The notes beneath the pieces were generated by a model. That model was not told the origin of the DNA. It ran no database searches and saw only the letters and a list, made by a program, of their open reading frames with translations. From G020353115 sp964389685 (GTDB lineage Bacteria; Bacteroidota; Bacteroidia; Bacteroidales; VadinHA17), in the NCBI GenBank assembly GCA_964389685.1, contig CAYMFM010000016.1, positions 1 to 64,000 on the forward strand: a stretch of DNA of 64,000 nucleotides. The letters are read 5' to 3'. Positions 1 through 7,368 of the stretch are shown piece by piece. A program made the position numbers and the translations under genes. The first letter of the stretch is position 1; every line of letters begins with the position of its first letter.

Positions 1-364
1 TAATTGGCATCTGGTATTCCGGAGGTCCGAGGGTTCCGGTAAATTCATCTTCATTGAACTCACCGGTAATATCAATAAGATATGTACCATAATATAAATG
101 AGCAGTAAGCTTACCGTCCTCGATTTTCAGGTCCTCCAGCTCTATCGATCCCTGATCTGCCTCCATTCTTCCCGTAAATTTCTCCCCATCGTGTGCGATA
201 ACCATTGCAGCATCAATTGAACCCTCTGGTGTATCAATATGATACTCCCAGGAGCCAGCATACTTTTTTATTGCCATTCGGGTTGTTCCACAACCAGACA
301 GGAAGGCCATTGCCAAGATAAAAAGGAAAACCTTGATGAATGAACCGGATTGTATAGTTTTCAT
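1..364 (-). CDS. Lipoprotein of unknown function, C-terminus beyond the window
   Basis: This is the first ~121 residues of a gene that runs off the left edge. It opens with a hydrophobic signal ending in the lipobox LSGC, with the lipidated cysteine at residue 25, so the product should be a membrane-anchored lipoprotein. The mature part starts with a Gly-x-Trp motif (AGSWEYHIDTPEG) followed by alternating short strands (phrases such as GKFTGRM-like turns and GKLTAHLYYG), which suggests a small all-beta domain. Similar G-x-W...P-x-G domains are common in secreted Bacteroidota proteins, but I cannot assign a function. Its strand matches the next three genes, from which it is separated by about 170 bases. 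Confidence 0.75.
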   Translation of the reverse strand, partial: MKTIQSGSFIKVFLFILAMAFLSGCGTTRMAIKKYAGSWEYHIDTPEGSIDAAMVIAHDGEKFTGRMEADQGSIELEDLKIEDGKLTAHLYYGTYLIDITGEFNEDEFTGTLGPPEYQMPI

Positions 365-533
365 TTTTAAAAAAATTTAGGTTATTACAGTGTGTTTTTG
401 ATATGAGTTCCTGAAAATTGAAATGGAATTCCATTTTCACCTGAAAGATATGATCTACCGATGGATTTTACAAGCATAAGGTAAAGTTCTACAGCATAGA
501 ATCACACCATTTCCCATCCCGGTTTTTCAGGTT

Positions 534-3311
534 TTACTCCGCATCCTTCACGCATCGGAATCCCACAGTGGCACAGCGGTCAAATCCCGGGGATACCAGT
601 AGAAGCATCTGCGTTTTATTCAAGGGTTGTGCCCCCCCTTTCACGTACCATATGCTTGAGGAGGGATTATAATAACTGCCTCCCCGGATTATGTTAAAGT
701 AGTAGCTTCCATTGTCGTATACATCATTTGTCATTTGCCACACATTCCCCACCAGATCAGCAATATTAAAGGGACTCATTCCTTTCGGAAAGGCGTCAAC
801 CGGTGTAGGCCGTTCAAAGGCATTATTGCACTTTGTCCCATGAAACTCATTGCCCCATGGCCAGATCCTTCCATCCGTCCCCTGTGCAGCATATTGCCAT
901 TCTATTTCTGTGGGGAGGCGTTTGCCTGCCCATTCGGCAAATGTCCGGGCATCATCGAGGGAGACATACACCACGGGGTAATTATCCTGTCCCTGTGGAT
1001 AGGTCCCATTTTCCCAATGCTTAAGGAAATTAACAGGATCAACGGGCTGGTAGTTGGAAGATATCATGAATTCATAAAAATCGGCGTTGGTCACCGGGTA
1101 TTCATCCATAAAGAACCGCTCAACATGGACTTTTTCAGGAGTTGTATAATCGGGATATGGAATGAACTGGTCGTCGTTCGTCACTGAAAAATAGAAATCA
1201 CCAGCAGGTATCTCCTCCATATTGGCAAAGGGTCTCTTTACCCTGGTAGTATGTTTCACTTTGCTGATCATCCAGGGTTTTCCGGGTTGTATTTTTACCA
1301 CCCGTTCATCAAGCAGGTTGTTCTCTTCAAACAACTGGATCACTATTTTTCCTTCGTAACGACCGAAGAGATCCATGATACGAAGCTGAAGTGAGTCAGG
1401 ATTATACGTTTTGGATATTCCCTGGCAGGAGGGCATTCCTTTCCATATAACCACCCTGTCTCCCCGGCTGGCATGGATCAGCAAAGTATCCCTGCTGATC
1501 ATAGCATCCAGAATGTTGGGGAACCGGGCAAGGCATTCCAGGCTGCCTTCTTTTCGTGTATTTGACCACTGCTTATTGAATGCTTCGATATGAGCAGGCA
1601 GATACCAGTCAGCACCGGACCGCTGCAACTCAAGCTCCTCATGATTCCACAGGCTGATGTAATGATGTTCGGGTGACGGGATTTCCTTAATGAGTGCTCC
1701 GGTATAGCCATCCGGATCAAAACTCAGGACAGTATAGATTGTTTTTTCAGCATCTTTCCATTCATTTACCCAGATGCTATCCCTGGTGGATGATATCAGC
1801 GGGGTCCAGTTTTTGTTTAGAAAGGCTGCAGAATTTTCTTTAAGGATCATGGTTGTCCGGCCCAGAAAAGTATACTCCTCTTCGAGCCAGTCTGGTCTGC
1901 CCGGGGCAAATGCATTGATCTCTGTTCCATATCCGTTAAAAAATGAGATGGCAACTTCCCTGTGGATCCGGTCATCATTTCGCTGAACAACCCTGAAGAT
2001 GGCAAAATCGGGTTTTATCAGTTTATTCAGGTTCAGTGGAGGGCTCATTACAATGGCATTGTGGACCCTTCCGGAAATAATTCCGGGCATGTCCATTGGA
2101 ATAGCCATTCCTTCCGAATACATGATCACTCCCTGTTTCACACTATCGGCAGCACGCTGTAATTCAACACTCGATTTTCCTCTGGTATCCAGAACAACAC
2201 CATCGGCACTCGTATGTTCAATCAGTTGTGCCAGCCCTTTGTAATGATCCTCCTGCCGGGTGCTCTGGTCCCATGGGTTATAGGAGATAAAGAAACGGGT
2301 TGACTGGCTCCGGGAATAGTCCGCCATTTCCCTGATTTTTTCAAGTCCAAAAGGCAGATCCCTGTAAAGATCATACTGGTTTCTTTGATCAACCCCCAGT
2401 CGGGGCCAGGTAGGCCACAGGCAAAAAACATCCCATCCTCCGAGTAACCTTTTCCCCTCTTCCAGGAAGTTATAGAGGGTATATTTCCCGGTGGACCAAT
2501 CATAGAATTCGTGATCCCATGCAGCCTGCAGAACCATGGTGTATTTATTCCTGATCCATTCCAGGTCCTCTCTTTCATACAGTGTCTCATCAAACTCTTC
2601 CAGGTCGAAAAGGTATCGTTCCTGGAACATGATCTTCAATCCATTTTGCCAATCGCCCGTGAAATGGTCTGCATAGTAGGTATATTCAACGCCTGCTCCG
2701 GGAGGCACAATGGTTTCATATCGTCTTCTCTCAGAATTTTCGTAATTCGTTCTCCTGGCAATGGCGCAGAGCGACTGGTTTTCTGCTACAGGCAGTGAGG
2801 CATAACCCATCTCCCACGCATTATCAGGAAGTATTACACCGACCGGTCCGTTTCCGGGTATAAAGATCTTTGTTCGTGCCAGAGCCCATGGACCGGTTCC
2901 GGTGAGGTAAATATGGCCGTCAGATGTCCCAAAAGGAACAACATTCGATATCCTCAGTGTATCTCCGGAGATGTTCTGAAAGGCAATAACCGCTTTCCAT
3001 CCCCTATCAAATCCTGTTTCCGGGGTCAATATCCCATGTATTTTATCACCAATATTGAATTGCAGGTTTCCGCTGCCTTGAACAACCTCACAGTTACCTG
3101 AACTGAATTGAACGTCATTCACTTCAACAGTAAAAAGAAGAGGAGGAGAATGAAATTGAAGCAACTGGCTGTCGGCCAGAAAACACTCCTTAACCCGTAT
3201 ACCATTCGATGTATCAAGGGATAGATCCAGCAGCGACTGAGCTTCTGCCGGTAAGTGTACTAAAAATAGTGTTGAAAAGATCAAGGTTATGACTCTGTGT
3301 GACCAGTGCAT
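534..3311 (-). CDS. Secreted glycosidase-like protein fused to a C-terminal FGE/SUMF1 domain
   Basis: The protein has 925 residues and begins with a Sec signal peptide ending near AEAQ (residue 25). The central part (~residues 230-520) contains sequences typical of a TIM-barrel glycoside hydrolase, such as LGGWDVFCLWPTWPRLG, FFISYNPWD and ADGVVLDTRG, but I cannot name the GH family. From about residue 691 to the end there is a clear formylglycine-generating-enzyme/sulfatase-modifying-factor fold: MDEYPVTNADFYEFM, WAGKRLPTEIEWQYAA, WPWGNEF, DLVGNVWQMTND, IIRGGSYYN and a final GFRC. Two cysteines lie near the end (DRCATVGFRC), but whether they match the catalytic pair of true FGE cannot be decided by eye; many members of the fold are only binding modules. 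It starts 23 bases downstream of the aldose epimerase gene, so the two are probably cotranscribed. Confidence 0.8.
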   Translation of the reverse strand: MHWSHRVITLIFSTLFLVHLPAEAQSLLDLSLDTSNGIRVKECFLADSQLLQFHSPPLLFTVEVNDVQFSSGNCEVVQGSGNLQFNIGDKIHGILTPETGFDRGWKAVIAFQNISGDTLRISNVVPFGTSDGHIYLTGTGPWALARTKIFIPGNGPVGVILPDNAWEMGYASLPVAENQSLCAIARRTNYENSERRRYETIVPPGAGVEYTYYADHFTGDWQNGLKIMFQERYLFDLEEFDETLYEREDLEWIRNKYTMVLQAAWDHEFYDWSTGKYTLYNFLEEGKRLLGGWDVFCLWPTWPRLGVDQRNQYDLYRDLPFGLEKIREMADYSRSQSTRFFISYNPWDQSTRQEDHYKGLAQLIEHTSADGVVLDTRGKSSVELQRAADSVKQGVIMYSEGMAIPMDMPGIISGRVHNAIVMSPPLNLNKLIKPDFAIFRVVQRNDDRIHREVAISFFNGYGTEINAFAPGRPDWLEEEYTFLGRTTMILKENSAAFLNKNWTPLISSTRDSIWVNEWKDAEKTIYTVLSFDPDGYTGALIKEIPSPEHHYISLWNHEELELQRSGADWYLPAHIEAFNKQWSNTRKEGSLECLARFPNILDAMISRDTLLIHASRGDRVVIWKGMPSCQGISKTYNPDSLQLRIMDLFGRYEGKIVIQLFEENNLLDERVVKIQPGKPWMISKVKHTTRVKRPFANMEEIPAGDFYFSVTNDDQFIPYPDYTTPEKVHVERFFMDEYPVTNADFYEFMISSNYQPVDPVNFLKHWENGTYPQGQDNYPVVYVSLDDARTFAEWAGKRLPTEIEWQYAAQGTDGRIWPWGNEFHGTKCNNAFERPTPVDAFPKGMSPFNIADLVGNVWQMTNDVYDNGSYYFNIIRGGSYYNPSSSIWYVKGGAQPLNKTQMLLLVSPGFDRCATVGFRCVKDAE

Positions 3312-3334
3312 TCGGAACGTAATTTTAGGTTAGT

Positions 3335-4483
3335 CTATTGATTGGTTGAAAATCGGTATATGGTTGAATGAGTATAAGTTTCACCCGGTCTGAGTATAGT
3401 AGAAGGAAATTCAGGCTGATTGGGTGAATCGGGGAAATGCTGTGTTTCGAGGCAAAACCCATAATGCTTTTCGTACACAATACTGTTTTTGCCGGTCAGG
3501 CTCCCGTCCAGGAAATTTCCCGTATAAAACTGAACTCCCGGTTCTGTGGTATAGACTTCCATTATTCTGCCACTCACGGGTTCAAGCACCCTGGCAGCAA
3601 GAACCATCTCATCATCCCCTTCATTCAATACATAGGTATGGTCATACCCACCGCTCACCTGATCAATCCTTGATCCGATGGTATGCAGCGATAAAAAGTC
3701 CATTGCGCTACCCTCAACAGCCCTGAGCTCTCCGGTAGGGATAAGTCCCTCATCAACCACAACAAACCGGTCAGCATTGATCATTATTTCGTGATCCAGA
3801 ATATCGCTCTTTCCGACAGTAAGGTTGAAATAACTATGGTGGGTTAGGTTTACCGGACAAGCTTTATCGGTTACCGCTTCATATTCAATCATGAACTCAT
3901 CCTGATCGGTCAGGGAATAGGTTACTTTTACAGTCAGGTTCCCCGGATAACCTTCTTCCATATCCTGGCTGACATAGGTAAGCATTACTCCCTGCCTGTC
4001 ATCTTCTTGAAATGGCTCCGCCACCCAAACCACTTTATCAAAACCAACCAGTCCGCCATGCAAATGGTTTTCACCATTATTTACTGCAAGGGTATACTCG
4101 ACACCGTCAACGGTAAATTTTCCTTTTGCTATCCGGTTTCCATATCTTCCTACAATAGCACCGAAATGGGGATGACCCTCCAGATAGGATTGAGAATCAT
4201 CAAATCCAAGAACAACATCTTCCAAATTGCCGTTTTTATCAGGCACCAGCAAAGAGGTCAATATCCCTCCAAAATTGGTGATCTTTGCAACCATCCCATT
4301 GCTGTTTGTTAACGTGAATAAATCAATCTCCTGTCCATCAGGAGTGGTTCCGAATGGTTCTTTTACTATTTCCATTTTATCTTCCGTTTTTTCAGCTTCC
4401 TTTTTTAATCCTCGGTTTTTACAAGCTACGCAGAAAAATAATCCTACGATCAGGATCATAAAAAGCCAGTGATTTGTATTCAT
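3335..4483 (-). CDS. galM: Aldose 1-epimerase (mutarotase), lipoprotein form
   Basis: This 382-residue protein interconverts the alpha and beta anomers of hexoses. Family hallmarks are visible in order: GRYGNRIAKGKF, GENHLHGG, the histidine motif NLTHHSYFNL, EPGVQFYTGNF, and CLETQHFPDSPNQPEFPS, whose glutamate (about residue 346) is the expected catalytic base. An N-terminal hydrophobic segment ends in a cysteine at position 21 (CVAC), suggesting a lipoprotein exported to the periplasm or outer membrane, as is frequent for Bacteroidota mutarotases that act with secreted glycosidases. The gene lies directly upstream of the glycosidase/FGE fusion on the same strand. The length is that of the family plus the signal. 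Confidence 0.93.
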   Translation of the reverse strand: MNTNHWLFMILIVGLFFCVACKNRGLKKEAEKTEDKMEIVKEPFGTTPDGQEIDLFTLTNSNGMVAKITNFGGILTSLLVPDKNGNLEDVVLGFDDSQSYLEGHPHFGAIVGRYGNRIAKGKFTVDGVEYTLAVNNGENHLHGGLVGFDKVVWVAEPFQEDDRQGVMLTYVSQDMEEGYPGNLTVKVTYSLTDQDEFMIEYEAVTDKACPVNLTHHSYFNLTVGKSDILDHEIMINADRFVVVDEGLIPTGELRAVEGSAMDFLSLHTIGSRIDQVSGGYDHTYVLNEGDDEMVLAARVLEPVSGRIMEVYTTEPGVQFYTGNFLDGSLTGKNSIVYEKHYGFCLETQHFPDSPNQPEFPSTILRPGETYTHSTIYRFSTNQ

Positions 4484-4513
4484 AGGGTTCAGGTTTGTTA
4501 TCTATTCATCATC

Positions 4514-4735
4514 CTATATCATACCATAACCGATGATCAATCGGATAACGGCAATCAATAGTACAATGGTGTTCAATGTTCTCCCTGTACTATACTTTGC
4601 CACAATCCCTATCAGCAAACCGATTATTGCGATGGGCAGGACAATCCAGTTTAACCATCCGAGAAAGGGGAATAAGCCAATGACTGCAATAACCAAGCCT
4701 ACTATTCCAAGGAGGACTGAAATAAAGTTAATCAT
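4514..4735 (-). CDS. Small two- to three-helix membrane protein
   Basis: The 73-residue product is almost entirely hydrophobic, with glycine-rich helices at about residues 3-24, 27-46 and 54-72 separated by a short polar stretch (KYSTGRTLN). It lies 30 bases upstream of galM on the same strand and may be cotranscribed with it. Small Gly/Ile-rich membrane proteins of this kind are common in Bacteroidota and have no known role. A similar-length reading frame on the other strand is judged a shadow because it has no coherent protein character. Confidence 0.65.
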   Translation of the reverse strand: MINFISVLLGIVGLVIAVIGLFPFLGWLNWIVLPIAIIGLLIGIVAKYSTGRTLNTIVLLIAVIRLIIGYGMI

Positions 4736-4831
4736 ACAATGTTAACACAATATAGACACCCGTTTTGCCTATGAAAGATAACATTATTCTTGCAATACCG
4801 TATAATTAAACAAAAGAAACAAGGAAAAAGT

Positions 4832-5041
4832 ATGAAAGGATTACTAAAAGTTATTATTCTTCTTTCGATTTTTTTAATTGCTCCTTCCTGCAGCAATACC
4901 AGGAAAATCAAAAGAGCAAAGAGGCGGGTGATCATGATTGATGCACCGCGATACGGTAAGAACAAGCTCTATTTCTCCTCAAAGTATCAGCATCAACTGA
5001 AATCAAGAGCCAGAAAGAATGCGCGGAAAAACAGAAGGTAG
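4832..5041 (+). CDS. Small basic lipoprotein
   Basis: The 69-residue product begins with a signal of about 19 residues and the lipobox APSC (cysteine 20). I chose the ATG at 4832 because the signal starts there and a purine-rich AAGGAA lies just upstream; a longer frame from 4790 would add an unlikely polar leader. The mature part is short and extremely basic, with lysine/arginine runs at both ends (TRKIKRAKRR and KSRARKNARKNRR), so it may bind an acidic surface polymer; that is inference. It is divergent from the small membrane protein gene at 4514-4735. Confidence 0.65.
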   Translation: MKGLLKVIILLSIFLIAPSCSNTRKIKRAKRRVIMIDAPRYGKNKLYFSSKYQHQLKSRARKNARKNRR

Positions 5042-5086
5042 GCGGTTGAAAACCCTGGCATGAATATTGTTTCAGCACTTGCAATT

Positions 5087-5101
5087 GGACAAATATTGTC
5101 C
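5087..5101. promoter_or_regulatory. Short perfect inverted repeat upstream of the barrel gene
   Basis: GGACAA-ATA-TTGTCC is a 6-base perfect dyad 110 bases before the start of the gene at 5211. It could be an operator, but only one copy was seen and there is no regulator nearby. Confidence 0.25.
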
Positions 5102-5210
5102 GATCTTTAACAGGTTAACCAGGATCTTTCTGTTTCCCAATTACAGCCTGGATTAAGCTACTTTACCATGTGTAGAGCTTTCTTAAAATAATTGATAAAA
5201 CATTTCCAAG

Positions 5211-5786
5211 ATGAAAAAAGCATGTTTATTTTTATCATTGGTCCTGCTGGCAATTACAGCCACAGCACAGGAAAATGAGGATATTAATGTACTGTTTGGA
5301 AGAGCCACCAAAGTCAGGGGTTTTATTGGGCCTGCCATTGAGCTCACCTCGATCGCTGATGATTTTACCGGTTTGATCGGATTGGAAGGCGGAGTAATGC
5401 TGGACAATTTTTTTCTTGGCGGTTTTGGTGTCGGGCTTACCGATAATTCTCAACTTCAGCAAGATGTTGAATTTGGCTATGGTGGATTATTTCTCGGTTA
5501 CCGGTTTCTCTCCAGCAAGGTGCTTCATCCTACAATTTCCGCTGTTATGGGCATGGGCTCAATAACCAGTGTGGAAGGTTTTTTCCCGGATGATCACATT
5601 TATGTCCTTGCACCGATTGTCGAACTGGAAATAAACTTCACCCGGTTTTTAAAGGTAAGTTTTGGTGGCAGTTACCGTTTTGTAGGAGATATTTCCGATG
5701 AAGGAGCAGGAATGGAAAATTACAACAACACCGACTTTTCCGGACCTGCCGGGATTGTCTCGTTCCGGTTTGGATGGTTTAATTAA
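5211..5786 (+). CDS. Probable outer-membrane beta-barrel protein
   Basis: This 191-residue protein has a clean Sec signal peptide (MKKACLFLSLVLLAITATAQ) and a mature sequence of alternating strands rich in glycine and aromatic residues, for example GGFGVGLTD, FGYGGLFLGYRFL, VSFGGSYRFV, and a final strand ending in F-R-F-G-W-F-N. An aromatic residue close to the C-terminus and the strand periodicity point to a small (probably 8-stranded) outer-membrane barrel of the OmpW/OmpA-like or PorT-like fold. The specific family and any ligand are not recognisable. It stands alone between two short opposite-strand regions. Confidence 0.75.
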   Translation: MKKACLFLSLVLLAITATAQENEDINVLFGRATKVRGFIGPAIELTSIADDFTGLIGLEGGVMLDNFFLGGFGVGLTDNSQLQQDVEFGYGGLFLGYRFLSSKVLHPTISAVMGMGSITSVEGFFPDDHIYVLAPIVELEINFTRFLKVSFGGSYRFVGDISDEGAGMENYNNTDFSGPAGIVSFRFGWFN

Positions 5787-5788
5787 GG

Positions 5789-6055
5789 CTACTTTTTTCT
5801 CCATTCCAGGATCTGTCCGGCACGCATCAGTGCCTGACGCGATTCGTCATAATCAACTGACTGGACATCAATATTGTGGTCTAAAGCATTCGACGTCTGC
5901 ACACCATTTAATGTTTCATTATACTCATCATTCCCTTCACGCCCGGTTGTGTATGATACACCGGCCAATGCCATTAACCCGAAAAATTCTTTGAATTTTT
6001 CGCCATTTATGGCTGACGAAAAGTCAAATTCAAGTATGTCAACTGTTTCACTCAA
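5789..6055 (-). CDS. Unrecognised short reading frame, possibly a gene remnant
   Basis: An 88-codon frame ends two bases from the stop of the convergent barrel gene. The C-terminal half (residues ~35-88, e.g. SYTTGREGNDEYNET and RAGQILEWRKK) has normal protein composition, but the first 15 codons lie inside a 15-base inverted repeat. It may be the 3' end of a decayed gene truncated by the repeat, or chance. No family recognised. Confidence 0.35.
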   Translation of the reverse strand: MSETVDILEFDFSSAINGEKFKEFFGLMALAGVSYTTGREGNDEYNETLNGVQTSNALDHNIDVQSVDYDESRQALMRAGQILEWRKK

Positions 6056-6118
6056 CAGTTATCTTCAAAACTGATGAAAATTTCATACCCAAACTTGAGG
6101 GTATTGAATTTGACTTTT
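6019..6118. repeat. Hairpin-rich segment bounded by a 15-base inverted repeat
   Basis: AAAAGTCAAATTCAA at 6019-6033 is perfectly repeated in inverse at 6104-6118. Inside are smaller dyads (AACTGTT/AACAGTT around 6040-6058 and ATACCC/GGGTAT around 6086-6103). The segment abuts the 88-base repeat that begins at 6126. Confidence 0.6.
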
Positions 6119-6125
6119 ATCAGGG

Positions 6126-6213
6126 TTAACCCTGACATATATAATTGATAATCAATAGATTATAATTATGTATCGTCATTATTCATGCTGAATGCATGAA
6201 TAATTCGGGTTAA
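6126..6213 (+). repeat. 88-base MITE-like palindromic repeat, copy 1
   Basis: The element runs from TTAACCC to GGGTTAA. It contains two hairpins, one built on ATAATTGATA and one with perfect 11-base arms (ATTATTCATGC / GCATGAATAAT, 6178-6204). An inverted copy of the same length at 25747-25834 differs at only about three positions. It encodes nothing and lies between a short remnant and the porP gene. The rest of the gap up to 6332 shows no further feature. Confidence 0.75.
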
Positions 6214-6332
6214 ATCCCCCTCATAGGTTGCGTCAATAAATAGTTTAGCCTTATAATAGGTATCAGATGATTGTAATCGATTAACTTTCAGGAAATAAGT
6301 AATGTGAGTTCGATCGAAATTCTTTACAAGTT

Positions 6333-7316
6333 TTACATTTCACTCAGCCAGCGGTACCTTCTGGCTGTATCGCCGATTTGCATTCCCACAATGATTTCAT
6401 GGGTTCCGTAATTATAACTGCGAATTCTACTCATGGAATAGTTAAACGCATATCCAAAATAAAACTGGTTATAATTCAGACCACCCATCAGTATCAGTGC
6501 ATCGATGGTCCTGTAAGATATCCCACCCCAGTAATCATTCCTGTATCGTAGTGTAAGGTTTGCATCTGCCTGTACACTGTTGAATCCGTTGGTGGTTCGA
6601 ATGAGTACAGCGGGTTCAAGTGCCAGGTTTTTATTGAGGGAGAATGCATAACTCCCTGTAAGGTAGTAGTGCCGTAAGATTTGAAAGTTAGTTTTTCCAT
6701 CCTTCCCCAATTTCAGCGAGGATTGGAACAGGTTGTCGATGGAAAAACCAAATGTATAATCCCGGGTGGAATAGGCCACGCCGAAATTGGCATCGGGGAT
6801 GAATAATGAGCCATCGTAATCAACAAGGAATGGATCGTCGTCGACAGCCAGGTCCAATTCATCCATATCAAATTTAAATTGAAAGGCATTTGCCGATAAG
6901 CCAAAAGATAGCTGTGAAAATTGAAAGGGAATGTGATAAGCGTAGGTCAATTGGAAACCGGTTCTGCTGAACAATCCCGAACGGTCATTATAAACAGTCG
7001 CTCCAATGCCAATCCTTCCGCCCTTAAACGGTCTGCGCCATTTCTTCTTTACCGGATTTTCTTTCCTGATATAGCTTTGTTCATAGAGCCGTGTCTGGAA
7101 ACTCAGTGTATGGGTTTTTGGCGAATGTGCCATTCCAAGCCACTGTTCATGGGCTGACAGGGTAATGTTTGTATACCCACTGTGTCCTGCAAATGCAGGA
7201 TTTATCTGATACATATCCATTGAATACTGACTCAGCAGCGGGAGTTGCTGTCCGCTACTTTTGATCCCGGGTAAGATTGCCAAAAGCAGAAATGTGAGAT
7301 ATTTTTTCACGCTCAT
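6333..7316 (-). CDS. PorP/SprF family type IX secretion membrane protein
   Basis: The product (about 327 residues from the ATG at 7316) has a signal peptide (MSVKKYLTFLLLAILPG...) and then the family signature: LPLLSQYSMDMYQINPAFAG, SLSAHEQWLGM-like text (HEQWLGMAHSPKTHTLSFQ), IGIGATVYNDRSGLFSRTG and the FGFSIDNLFQ strand. PorP/SprF proteins are outer-membrane barrels that support secretion or surface attachment of T9SS substrates carrying a type B C-terminal domain. This matches the context exactly: the upstream cotranscribed gene encodes such a substrate. I prefer the internal start at 7316 because the frame from 7349 would add a polar leader before the signal. Confidence 0.92.
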   Translation of the reverse strand: MSVKKYLTFLLLAILPGIKSSGQQLPLLSQYSMDMYQINPAFAGHSGYTNITLSAHEQWLGMAHSPKTHTLSFQTRLYEQSYIRKENPVKKKWRRPFKGGRIGIGATVYNDRSGLFSRTGFQLTYAYHIPFQFSQLSFGLSANAFQFKFDMDELDLAVDDDPFLVDYDGSLFIPDANFGVAYSTRDYTFGFSIDNLFQSSLKLGKDGKTNFQILRHYYLTGSYAFSLNKNLALEPAVLIRTTNGFNSVQADANLTLRYRNDYWGGISYRTIDALILMGGLNYNQFYFGYAFNYSMSRIRSYNYGTHEIIVGMQIGDTARRYRWLSEM

Positions 7317-7368
7317 GCAGTATCGAAATTTTATGTGTTGTTTAACCATTTATCTTTTTGTGAAATCA

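Noticed and set aside
735..1187. 150-codon plus-strand frame opposite the FGE fusion gene
   Set aside because: Composition is not protein-like (rich in Pro, Cys, His), and the opposite strand encodes a clear two-domain protein across the same DNA.
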